A stretch of DNA of 64,000 nucleotides from Siphonodentalium dalli. Taxonomy: Eukaryota; Mollusca; Scaphopoda; Gadilida; Siphonodentaliidae. The position numbers and the translations under genes are program-made. The DNA is taken from the NCBI GenBank assembly GCA_032622095.1, contig CP136063.1, positions 179,901,956 through 179,965,955 of the forward strand, written 5' to 3'. Of this stretch, positions 32,636 through 46,532 are shown in pieces. Each line of letters starts with the position of its first letter. The stretch's first letter is position 1. Under the pieces are notes generated by a model. It made no database searches. It had not been told where the DNA came from and was given only the letters and a program-made list of their open reading frames with translations.

Positions 32636-35600
32636 TTAAAGATACGGGCGGCGTTGGCAGTGGGTATGCTGTTAAAATATTCACATCCGTCAAAAACAGC
32701 CATAAACCTTTGGGAGACTCTTGAAATAATCCGACCTTATGGAGAATCTCGATATATCATTTTCTATGCAACGCGTAGCTTCTGGGTAAGGTGAGGGCAT
32801 TTGTTATTAATCGAAAAAAAACATCTTTTATTGCTATATCAAAGATACGGGCGGTGTTGGCAATCATCGCACACCTTGAAGACAGTATACTATTACACAA
32901 TACACTATTTACGCCCCATTATGTTTGCATATGAACAATGCTTTAATATTCCATATGTTGATGGCGAGACATCTCGATATATCATTTTCTATGCAATGTA
33001 AAGCTTCTGGTTATGGTGAGAGCATTTGGTATCAAACGAACAAAAAATCTTTTATTGCTATATAAAAGATACGGCCAGTGTCGGCGGTGGGCATGCTACT
33101 AACATATTCACATCCGTCAAATGTGTTACGTAAACAAAAGCAAACAACGTTACCTTTCCTAGGTTTTATTTAGATCCGGATATGGTAAACATAAAGAGCG
33201 TTGTTTGTTACTATTGTTCTTATATGGAAATAATGAAGAGCGTTTATATAATGTTTGTGTGATTAACCAATATGATTGCGTTGTGTTATGTAAACAGAAG
33301 CAAAACTTCGGTAACACGAGCATGCTGTTGTTTACGCAATCATCGTACACATTGAGGACAATACACTATTCGTGCGCTGATTACGTTTGTATATGAACAA
33401 AACTGTACATATTTTAATATTCCATCTGTTGGTGGCGATTTGACCACATATTAATATTTCTGCAACGAACACCGCCCGTGCCTTTAATTATTATAACCAA
33501 TGCCATGTACTGATATACATATACATATAGCTAACAAAATTAACGACATTAGGGAGACTCTTGAAATAATCCGACCTTAGGGAGACATCTCGACAAAGCT
33601 ATATATATTTTAATATTCCATCTGTTGGTGGCGATTTGATCACATATGAATAGTTCTGCAACGAACGCCGCCCGTGCCTTTAATTATTATAACCAATACC
33701 ATGTAATGATATACATATACCTAACAACATGAAACGACATTCGGGAGACTCTTGAAATAATCCGACCTTAGGCAGACATCTCAATATATCATTTTCCATG
33801 CAACGTGCAGCTTCTGGGTATGGTGAGAGCATTTGGTATTAATAAAAAGATATCTTTTATTGCTCATATTAAAGATACGGGCTGTCTTTGGCGGTGGGTA
33901 TGCTGTTAAAATATTCAGCTCCGTCAAAAACCGCCATAAACAGAAATAGTAAAATATAGGCAGAATTTGTTGTTATATCATACAGAACTATGGAATAAAC
34001 AGTACGTTACGTTTCCTGACTTGTATAGATCCGGATATGGTAAGCATAAAGAGCGTTGTTTGTTACTATATTTCTTATATGGAAATAATGAAGAGCGTTT
34101 ATATAATGTTTGTGTGATTAACTAATATGATTGCGTTGTGTTATGTAAACAGAAGCAAAACTTCTGTAACACGAGCATGCTTTTGTTTACGCAATCATCG
34201 TACACATTGAGGACAATACACTATTCGTGCGCTGATTACGTTTGTATATGAACAAAACTGTACATATTTTAATATTCCATCTGTTGGTGGCGATTTGACC
34301 ACATATTAATATTTCTGCAACGAACACCGCCCGTGCGATTAATTATTATAACTAATGCCATGTACTGATATACATATACATATAGCTAACAAAATTAACG
34401 ACATTAGGGAGACTCTTGAAATAATCCGACCTTAGGGAGACATCTCGACAAAGCTATATATATTTTAATATTCCATCTGTTGGTGGCGATTTGATCACAT
34501 ATGAATAGTTCTGCAACGAACGCCACCCGTGCCTTTAATTATTATAACCAATGCCATGTACTGATATACATATACATATAGCTAACAAAATTAACGACAT
34601 TAGTAAGACTCTTGAAATAATCCGACCTTGGGGAGACATCTCGACAAAGCTATATATATTTTAATATTCCATCTGTTGGTGGCGATTTGATCACATATGA
34701 ATAGTTCTGCAACGAACGGCGCCCGTGCCTTTAATTATTATAACCAATACCATGTAATGATATACATATACCTAACAACATGAAACGACATTCGGGAGAC
34801 TCTTGAAATAATCCGACCTTAGGCAGACATCTCAATATATCATTTTCCATGCAACGTGCAGCTTCTGGGTATGATGAGAGCATTTGGTATTAATAAAAAA
34901 ACATCTTTTATTGCTCATATTAAAGATACGGGCGGTGTTGGCGGTGGGTATGCTGTTAAAATATTCATCTCCGTCAAAAACCGCCATAAACAGAAATAGT
35001 AAAATATAGGCAGAAGTTGTTGTTATATCATACAGAAATATGGCATAAACAGTATGTTATTGTCAATTGTTTTCACTTTGTTGTGCAAACAAAAGGAAAA
35101 AACCGTTACGTTTCCTGACTATTGTATAGATCCGGATATGGTAAGCATAAAGAGCGTTGTTTGTTACTATTTTTCTTATATGGAAATAATGAAGAGCGTT
35201 TATATAATGTTTGTGTGATTAACCAATATGATTGCGTTGTGTTATGTAAACAGAAGCAAAACTTCTGTAACACGAGCATGCTGTTGTTTACGCAATCATC
35301 GTACACCTTGAGGACAATACACTATTCGTGCGCTGATTACGTTTGCATATGAACAAAACTGTACATATTTTAATATTCCATCTGTTGGTGGCGATCTGAC
35401 CACATATCAATATTTCTGCAACGAACACGGCCCGTGCCTTTAATTATTATAACCAATGCCATATACTGATATACATATACATATAGCTAACAAAATTAAC
35501 GACATTAGGGAGACTCTTGAAATAATCCGACCTTAGGGAGACATCTCGACACAGCTATATATATTTTAATATTCCATCTGTTGGTGGCGATTTGATCACA

Positions 35601-36733
35601 TATGAATAGTTCTGCAACGAACGCCGCCCGTGCCTTTAATTATTATAACCAATACCATGTAATTATATACATATACCTAACAACATGAAACGACATTCGG
35701 GAGACTCTTGAAATAATCCGACCTTAGGCAGACATCTCAATATATCATTTTCCATGCAACGTGCAGCTTCTGGGTATGGTGAGAGCATTTGGTATTAATA
35801 AAAAAACATCTGTTATTGCTCATATTAAAGATACGGGCTGTCTTTGGCGGTGGGTATGCTGTTAAAATATTCATTTCCGTCAAAAACCGCCATAAACAGA
35901 AATAGTAAAATATAGGCAGAATATATTGTTATATCAAACAGAAATATGGCATAACAGTTTGTTATTGTCATTTGTTTTCACTTTGTTGTGCAAACAAAAG
36001 GAAAAAACCGTTACGTTTCCTGACTTTTGTATAGATCCGGATATGGTAAGCATAAAGAGCGTTGTTTGTTACTAGTGTTCTTATATGGAAATAATGAAGA
36101 GCGTTTATATTATGTTTGTGTGATTAACCAATATGATTGCGTTGTGTTTTGTAAACAGAAGCAAAACTTCTGTAACACGAGCATGCTGTTGTTTACGCAA
36201 TCGTCGTACACATTGAGGACAATACACTATTCACGCGCTGATTATGTTTGCATATGAACAAAACTGTACATATTTTAATATTCCATCTGTTGGTGGCGAT
36301 TTGACCACATATTAATATTTCTGCAACGAACACCGCCCGTGCCTTTAATTATTATAACCAATGCCATGTACTCATATACATATACATATAGCTAACAAAA
36401 TTAACGACATTAGGGAGACTCTTGAAATAATCCGACCTTAGGGAGACATCTCAACAAAGCTATATATATTTTAATATTCCATCTGTTGGTGGCGATTTGA
36501 TCACATATGAATAGTTCTGCAACGAACGCCGCCCGTGCCTTTAATTATTATAATCAATACCATGTAATGATATACATATACCTAACAACATGAAACGACA
36601 TTCGGGAGACTCTTGAAATAATCCGACCTTAGGCAGACATCTCAATATATCATTTTCCATGCAACGTGCAGCTTCTGGGTATGATGAGAGCATTTGGTAT
36701 TAATAAAAAAACATCTTTTATTGCTCATATTAA

Positions 36734-37249
36734 AGATACGGGCGGTGTTGGCGGTGGGTATGCTGTTAAAATATTCATCTCCGTCAAAAACCGCCATAAA
36801 CAGAAATAGTAAAATATAGGCAGAAGTTGTTGTTATATCATACAGAAATATGGCATAAACAGTATGTTATTGTCAATTGTTTTCACTTTGTTGTGCAAAC
36901 AAAAGGAAAAAACCGTTACGTTTCCTGACTATTGTATAGATCCGGATATGGTAAGCATAAAGAGCGTTGTTTGTTACTATTTTTCTTATATGGAAATAAT
37001 GAAGAGCGTTTATATAATGTTTGTGTGATTAACCAATATGATTGCGTTGTGTTATGTAAACAGAAGCAAAACTTCTGTAACACGAGCATGCTGTTGTTTA
37101 TGCAATCATCGTACACCTTGAGGACAATACACTATTCGTGCGCTGATTACGTTTGCATATGAACAAAACTGTACATATTTTAATATTCCATCTGTTGGTG
37201 GCGATCTGACCACATATCAATATTTCTGCAACGAACACGGCCCGTGCCT
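36734..37249 (+). mobile_element. Representative MITE copy inside a satellite unit (516 bp)
   Basis: Starts AGATACGGGCGGTGTTGGCG after TTAA (36730-36733) and ends GAACACGGCCCGTGCCT before TTAA (37250-37253). Interior: CCGTCAAAAACCGCCATAAA, the 48-bp class-defining segment (TGTGCAAACAAAAGG), GATCCGGATATGG, two AAAGAGCGTT-type motifs. The same boundaries recur in the other units. Confidence 0.88.
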
Positions 37250-37850
37250 TTAATTATTATAACCAATGCCATGTACTGATATACATATACATATAGCTAA
37301 CAAAATTAACGACATTAGGGAGATTCTTGAAATAATCCGACCTTAGGGAGACATCTCGACAAAGCTATATATATTTTAATATTCCATCTGTTGGTGGCGA
37401 TTTGATCACATATGAATAGTTCTGCAACGAACGCCACCCGTGCCTTTAATTATTATAACCAATGCCATGTACTGATATACATATACATATAGCTAACAAA
37501 ATTAACGACATTAGGGAGACGCTTGAAATAATCCGACCTTAGGGAGACATCTCGACAAAGCTATATATATTTTAATATTCCATCTGTTGGTGGCGATTTG
37601 ATCACATATGAATAGTTCTGCAACGAACGCCGCACGTGCCTTTAATTATTATAACCAATACCATGTAATGATATACATATACCTAACAACATGAAACGAC
37701 ATTCGGGAGACTCTTGAAATAATCCGACCTTAGGCAGACATCTCAATATATCATTTTCCATGCAACGTGCAGCTTCAGGGTATGGTGAGAGCATTTGGTA
37801 TTAATAAAAAAACATCTTTTATTGCTCATATTATAGATACGGGCGGTGTT
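37250..37850 (+). repeat. ~195-bp subrepeats inside a 1100-bp unit (example)
   Basis: The block from GTGCCTTTAATTATTATAAC through GACATTAGGGAGA and CCGACCTTAGGGAGACATCT to GGTGGCGATTTGATCACATA repeats with a period of about 195 bp. Each copy begins at a MITE right terminus and ends just before another (GCAACGAACGCC). Units of 857/905 bp have one copy fewer than 1100-bp units. Confidence 0.85.
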
Positions 37851-40659
37851 GGCGGTGGGTATGCTGTTAAAATATTCATCTCCGTCAAAAACCGCCATAC
37901 ACAGAAATAGTAAAATATAGGCAGAATCTGTTGTTATATCAAACAGAAATATGGCATAAACAGTATGTTATTGTCATTTGTTTTCACTTTGTTGTGCAAA
38001 CAAAAGGAAAAAACCGTTACCTTTCCTGACTTTTGTATAGATCCGGATATGGTAAGCATAAAGAGCGTTGTTTGTTACTATTTTTCTTATATGGAAATAA
38101 TGAAGAGCGTTTATATAATGTTTGTGTGATTAACCAATATGATTGCGTTGTGTTTTGTAAACAGAAGCAAAACTTCTGTAACACGAGCATGCTGTTGTTT
38201 ACGCAATCGTCGTACACATTGAGGACAATACACTATTCACGCGCTGATTACGTTTGCATATGAACAAAACTGTACATATTTTAATATTCCATCTGTTGGT
38301 GGCGATTTGACCACATATTAATATTTCTGCAACGAACACCGCCCGTGCCTTTAATTATTATAACCAATGCCATGTACTCATATACATATACATATAGCTA
38401 ACAAAATTAACGACATTAGGGAGACTCTTGAAATAATCCGACCTTAGGGAGACATCTCAACAAAGCTATATATATTTTAATATTCCATCTGTTGATGGCG
38501 ATTTGATCACATATGAATAGTTCTGCAACGAACGCCGTCCGTGCCTTTAATTATTATAACCAATACCATGTAATGATATACATATACCTAACAACATGAA
38601 ACGACATTCGGGAGACTCTTGAAATAATCCGACCTTAGGCAGACATCTCAATATATCATTTTCCATGCAACGTGCAGCTTCAGGGTATGGTGAGAGCATT
38701 TGGTATTAATAAAAAAACATCTTTTATTGCTCAAATTAAAGATACGGACTGTCTTTGGCGGTGGGTATGCTGTTAAAATATTCAGCTCCGTCAAAAACCG
38801 CCATAAACAGAAATAGTAAAATATAGGCAGAATTTGTTGTTATATCATACAGAACTATGGCATAAACAGTACGTAACGTTTCCTGACTTGTGTATAGATC
38901 CGGATATGGTAAGCAGAAAGAGCGTTGTTTGTTACTATATTTCTTATATGGAAATAATGAAGAGCGTTTATATAATGTTTGTGTGATTAACTAATATGAT
39001 TGCGTTGTGTTATGTAAACAGAAGCAAAACTTCTGTAACACGAGCATGCTTTTGTTTACGCAATCATCGTACACATTGAGGACAATACACTATTCATGCG
39101 CTGATTACGTTTGCATATGAACAAAACTGTACATATTTTAATATTCCATCTGTTGGTGGCGATTTGACCACATATTAATATTTCTGCAACGAACACCGCC
39201 CGGGCCTTTAATTATTATAACCAATGCCATGTACTCATATACATATACATATAGCTAACAAAATTAACGACATTAGGGAGACTCTTGAAATAATCCGACC
39301 TTAGGGAGACATCTCAACAAAGCTATATATATTTTAATATTCCATCTGTTGGTGTCGATTTGATCACATATGAATAGTTCTGCAACGAACGCCGCCCGTG
39401 CCTTTAAATATTATAACCAATACCATGTAATGATATACATATACCTAACAACATGAAACGACATTCGGGAGACTCTTGAAATAATCCGACCTTAGGCAGA
39501 CATCTCAATATATCATTTTCCATGCAACGTGCAGCTTCAGGGTATGGTGAGAGCATTTGGTATTAATAAAAAAACATCTGTTATTGCTCATATTAAAGAT
39601 ACGGGCTGTCTTTGGCGGTGGGTATGCTGTTAAAATATTCATTTCCGTCAAAAACCGCCATAAACAGAAATAGTAAAATATAGGCAGAATCTGTTGTTAT
39701 ATCAAACAGAAATATGGCACAAACAGTATGTTATTGTCATTTGTTTTCACTTTGTTGTGCAAACAAAAGGAAAAAACCGTTACGTTTCCTGACTGTTGTA
39801 TAGATCCGGATATGGTAAGCATAAAGAGCGTTGTTTGTTACTATTTTTCTTATATGGAAATAATGAAGAGCGTTTATATAATGTTTGTGTGATTAACCAA
39901 TATGATTGCGTTGTGTTATGTAAACAGAAGCAAAACTTCTGTAACACGAGCATGCTGTTGTTTACGCAATCATCGTACACCTTGAGGACAATACACTATT
40001 CGTGCGCTGATTACGTTTGCATATGAACAAAACTGTACATATTTTAATATTCCATCTGTTGGTGGCGATCTGACCACATATCAACATTTCTGCAACGAAC
40101 ACGGCCCGTGCCTTTAATTATTATAACCAATGCCATGTACTCATATACATATACATATAGCTAACAAAATTAACGACATTAGGGAGACTCTTGAAATAAT
40201 CCGACCTTAGGGAGACATCTCGACACAGCTATATATATTTTAATATTCCATCGGTTGGTGGCGATTTGATCACATATGAATAGTTCTGCAACGAACGCCG
40301 CCCGTGCCTTTAATTATTATAACCAATACCATGTAATGATATACATATACCTAACAACATGAAACGACATTCGGGAGACTCTTGAAATAATCCGACCTTA
40401 GGCAGACATCTCAATATATCATTTTCCATGCAACGTGCAGCTTCTGGGTATGGTGAGAGCATTTGGTATTAATAAAAAAACATCTGTTATTGCTCATATT
40501 AAAGATACGGGCTGTCTTTGGCGGTGGGTATGCTGTTAAAATATTCATTTCCGTCAAAAACCGCCATAAACAGAAATAGTAAAATATAGGCAGAATTTGT
40601 TGTTATATCATACAGAACTATGGCATAAACAGTACGTTACGTTTCCTGACTTTTGTATA

Positions 40660-43600
40660 GATCCGGATATGGTAAGCATAAAGAGCGTTGTTTGTTACTA
40701 TATTTCTTAAATGGAAATAATGAAGAGCGTTTATATAATGTTTGTGTGATTAACCAATTTGATTGCGTTGTGTTATGTAAACAGAAGCAAAACTTCTGTA
40801 ACACGAGCATGCTGTTGTTTACGCAATCATCGTACACATTGAGGACAATACACTATTCATGCGCTGATTACGTTTGTATATGAACAAAACTGTACATATT
40901 TTAATATTCCATCTGTTGGTGGCGATTTGACCACATATTAATATTTCTGCAACGAACACCGCCCGTGCCTTTAATTATTATAACCAATGCCATGTACTGA
41001 TATACATATACATATAGCTAACAAAATTAACGACATTAGGGAGACTCTTGAAATAATCCGACCTTAGGGAGACATCTCGACAAAGCTATATATATTTTAA
41101 TATTCCATCTGTTGGTGGCGATTTGATCACATATGAATAGTTCTGCAACGAACGCCACCCGTGCCTTTAATTATTATAACCAATGCCATGTACTGATATA
41201 CATATACATATAGCTAACAAAATTAACGACATTAGGGAGACGCTTGAAATAATCCGACCTTAGGGAGACATCTCGACAAAGCTATATATATTTTAATATT
41301 CCATCTGATGGTGGCGATTTGATCACATATGAATAGTTCTGCAACGAACGCCGCACGTGCCTTTAATTATTATAACCAATACCATGTAATGATATACATA
41401 TACCTAACAACATGAAACGACATTCGGGAGACTCTTCAAATAATCCGACCTTAGGCAGACATCTCAATATATCATTTTCCATGCAACGTGCAGCTTCTGT
41501 GTATGGTGAGAGCATTTGGTATTAATAAAAAAAACATCTTTTATTGCTCATATTATAGATACGGGCGGTGTTGGCGGTGGGTATGCTGTTAAAATATTCA
41601 TCTCCGTCAAAAACCGCCATAAACAGAAATAGTAAAATATAGGCAGAATTTGTTGTTATATCATACAGAAATATGGCATAAACAGTATGTTATTGTCAAC
41701 TGTTTTCACTTTGTTGTGCAAACAAAAGGAAAAAACCGTTACGTTTCCTGACTTTTGTATAGATCCGGATCTGGTAAGCATAAAGAGCGTTGTTTGTTAC
41801 TATTTTTCTTATATGGAAATAATGAAGAGCGTTTATATAATGTTTGTGTGATTAACCAATATGATTGCGTTGTTTTATGTAAACAGAAGCAAAACTTCTG
41901 TAACACGAGCATGCTGTTGTTTACGCAATCATCGTACACATTGAGGACAATACACTATTCGTGCGCTGATTACGTTTGCATATGAACAAAACTGTACATA
42001 TTTTAATATTCCATCTGTTGGTGGCGATTTGACCACATATTAATATTTCTGCAACGAACACGGCCCGTGCCTTTAATTATTATAACCAATGCCATGTACT
42101 GATATACATATACATATAGCTAACAAAATTAACGACATTAGGGAGACTCTTGAAATAATCCGACCTTAGGGAGACATCTCGACACAGCTATATATATTTT
42201 AATATTCCATCTGTTGGTGGTGATTTGATCACATATGAATAGTTCTGCAACGAACGCCGCCCGTGCCTTTAATTATTATAACCAATACCATGTAATGATA
42301 TACATATACCTAACAACATGAAACGACATTCGGGAGACTCTTGAAATAATCCGACCTTAGGCAGACATCTCAATATATCATTTTCCATGCAACGTGCAGC
42401 TTCTGGGTATGGTGAGAGCATTTGGTATTAATAAAAAAACATCTTTTATTGCTCATATTAAAGATACGGGCTGTCTTTGGCGGTGGGTATGCTGTTATAA
42501 TATACAGCTCCGTCAAAAACCGCCATAAACAGAAATAGTAAAATATAGGCAGAATTTGTTGTTAAATCATACAGAACGATGGCATAAACAGTACGTTACG
42601 TTTCCTGACTTTTGTATAGATCCGGATATGGTAAGCATAAAGAGCGTTGTTTGTTACTATTTTTCTTATATGGAAATAATGAAGAGCGTTTATATAATGT
42701 TTGTGTGATTAACCAATATGATTGCGTTGTGTTATGTAAACAGAAGCAAAACTTCTGTAACACGAGCATGCTGTTGTTTACGCAATCATCGTACACATTG
42801 AGGACAATACACTATTCGTGCGCTGATTACGTTTGTATATGAACAAAACTGTACATATTTTAATATTCCATCTGTTGGTGGCGATTTGACCACATATTAA
42901 TATTTCTGCAACGAACACCGCCCGTGCGATTAATTATTATAACCAATGCCATGTACTGATATACATATACATATAGCTAACAAAATTAACGACATTAGGG
43001 AGACTCTTGAAATAATCCGACCTTAGGGAGACATCTCGACAAAGCTATATATATTTTAATATTCCATCTGTTGGTGGCGATTTGATCACATATGAATAGT
43101 TCTGCAACGAACGCCACCCGTGCCTCTAATTATTATAACCAATGCCATGTACTGATATACATATACATATAGCTAACAAAATTAACGACATTAGTGAGAC
43201 TCTTGAAATAATCCGACCTTAGGGAGACATCTCGACAAAGCTATATATATTTTAATATTCCATCTGTTGGTGGCGATTTGATCACATATGAATAGTTCTG
43301 CAACGAACGGCGCCCGTGCCTTTAATTATTATAACCAATACCATGTAATGATATACATATACCTAACAACATGAAACGACATTCGGGAGACTCTTGAAAT
43401 AATCCGACCTTAGGCAGACATCTCAATATATCATTTTCCATGCAACGTGCAGCTTCTGGGTATGATGAGAGCATTTGGTATTAATAAAAAACATCTTTTA
43501 TTGCTCATATTAAAGATACGGGCGGTGTTGGCGGTGGGTATGCTGTTAAAATATTCATCTCCGTCAAAAACCGCCATACACAGAAATAGTAAAATATAGG

Positions 43601-46532
43601 CAGAATCTGTTGTTATATCATACAGAAATATGGCATAAACAGTATGTTATTGTCAACTGTTTTCACTTTGTTGTGCAAACAAAAGGAAAAAACCGTTACG
43701 TTTCCTGACTTTTGTATAGATCCGGATCTGGTAAGCATAAAGAGCGTTGTTTGTTACTATTTTTCTTATATGGAAATAATGAAGAGCGTTTATATAATGT
43801 TTGTGTGATTAACCAATATGATTGCGTTGTTTTATGTAAACAGAAGCAAAACTTCTGTAACACGAGCATGCTGTTGTTTACGCAATCATCGTACACATTG
43901 AGGACAATACACTATTCGTGCGCTGATTACGTTTGCATATGAACAAAACTGTACATATTTTAATATTCCATCTGTTGGTGGCGATTTGACCACATATTAA
44001 TATTTCTGCAACGAACACGGCCCGTGCCTTTAATTATTATAACCAATGCCATGTACTGATATACATATACATATAGCTAACAAAATTAACGACATTAGGG
44101 AGACTCTTGAAATAATCCGACCTTAGGGAGACATCTCGACACAGCTATATATATTTTAATATTCCATCTGTTGGTGGTGATTTGATCACATATGAATAGT
44201 TCTGCAACGAACGCCGCCCGTGCCTTTAATTATTATAACCAATACCATGTAATGATATACATATACCTAACAACATGAAACGACATTCGGGAGACTCTTG
44301 AAATAATCCGACCTTAGGCAGACATCTCAATATATCATTTTCCATGCAACGTGCAGCTTCTGGGTATGGTGAGAGCATTTGGTATTAATAAAAAAACATC
44401 TTTTATTGCTCATATTAAAGATACGGGCTGTCTTTGGCGGTGGGTATGCTGTTATAATATACAGCTCCGTCAAAAACCGCCATAAACAGAAATAGTAAAA
44501 TATAGGCAGAATTTGTTGTTAAATCATACAGAACGATGGCATAAACAGTACGTTACGTTTCCTGACTTTTGTATAGATCCGGATATGGTAAGCATAAAGA
44601 GCGTTGTTTGTTACTATTTTTCTTATATGGAAATAATGAAGAGCGTTTATATAATGTTTGTGTGATTAACCAATATGATTGCGTTGTGTTATGTAAACAG
44701 AAGCAAAACTTCTGTAACACGAGCATGCTGTTGTTTACGCAATCATCGTACACATTGAGGACAATACACTATTCGTGCGCTGATTACGTTTGTATATGAA
44801 CAAAACTGTACATATTTTAATATTCCATCTGTTGGTGGCGATTTGACCACATATTAATATTTCTGCAACGAACACCGCCCGTGCGATTAATTATTATAAC
44901 CAATGCCATGTACTGATATACATATACATATAGCTAACAAAATTAACGACATTAGGGAGACTCTTGAAATAATCCGACCTTAGGGAGACATCTCGACAAA
45001 GCTATATATATTTTAATATTCCATCTGTTGGTGGCGATTTGATCACATATGAATAGTTCTGCAACGAACGCCACCCGTGCCTCTAATTATTATAACCAAT
45101 GCCATGTACTGATATACATATACATATAGCTAACAAAATTAACGACATTAGTGAGACTCTTGAAATAATCCGACCTTAGGGAGACATCTCGACAAAGCTA
45201 TATATATTTTAATATTCCATCTGTTGGTGGCGATTTGATCACATATGAATAGTTCTGCAACGAACGGCGCCCGTGCCTTTAATTATTATAACCAATACCA
45301 TGTAATGATATACATATACCTAACAACATGAAACGACATTCGGGAGACTCTTGAAATAATCCGACCTTAGGCAGACATCTCAATATATCATTTTCCATGC
45401 AACGTGCAGCTTCTGGGTATGATGAGAGCATTTGGTATTAATAAAAAACATCTTTTATTGCTCATATTAAAGATACGGGCGGTGTTGGCGGTGGGTATGC
45501 TGTTAAAATATTCATCTCCGTCAAAAACCGCCATACACAGAAATAGTAAAATATAGGCAGAATCTGTTGTTATATCAAACAGAAATATGGCATAAACAGT
45601 ATGTTATTGTCATTTGTTTTCACTTTGTTGTGCAAACAAAAGGAAAAAACCGTTACGTTTCCTGACTTTTGTATAGATCCGGATATGGTAAGCATAAAGA
45701 GCGTTGTTTGTTACTATTGTTCTTATATGGAAATAATGAAGAGCGTTTATATAATGTTTGTGTGATTAACCAATATGATTGCGTTGTGTTTTGTAAACAG
45801 AAGCAAAACTTCTGTAACACGAGCATGCTGTTGTTTACGCAATCATCGTACACCTTGAGGACAATACACTATTCGTGCGCTGATTACGTTTGCATATGAA
45901 CAAAACTGTACATATTTTAATATTCCATCTGTTGGTGGCGATCTGACCACATATCAACATTTCTGCAACGAACACGGCCCGTGCCTTTAATTATTATAAC
46001 CAATGCCATGTACTCATATACATATACATATAGCTAACAAAATTAACGACATTAGGGAGACTCTTGAAATAATCCGACCTTAGGGAGACATCTCGACACA
46101 GCTATATATATTTTAATATTCCATCGGTTGGTGGCGATTTGATCACATATGAATAGTTCTGCAACGAACGCCGCCCGTGCCTTTAATTATTATAACCAAT
46201 ACCATGTAATGATATACATATACCTAACAACATGAAACGACATTCGGGAGACTCTTGAAATAATCCGACCTTAGGCAGACATCTCAATATATCATTTTCC
46301 ATGCAACGTGCAGCTTCTGGGTATGGTGAGAGCATTTGGTATTAATAAAAAAACATCTGTTATTGCTCATATTAAAGATACGGGCTGTCTTTGGCGGTGG
46401 GTATGCTGTTAAAATATTCATTTCCGTCAAAAACCGCCATAAACAGAAACAGTAAAATATAGGCAGAATTTGTTGTTATATCATACAGAACTATGGCATA
46501 AACAGTACGTTACGTTTCCTGACTTTTGTATA
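40660..46532 (+). repeat. 1957-bp higher-order repeat, three copies
   Basis: Alternating 857- and ~1100-bp units give a higher-order period of 1957-1959 bp (40660, 42619, 44576, 46533). The copies 41762-43718 and 43719-45675 share private variants, for example GGATCTGG in the anchor (41767, 43724) and CCCGTGCCTCTAATT (about 43127, 45082), which older units lack. Confidence 0.93.
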
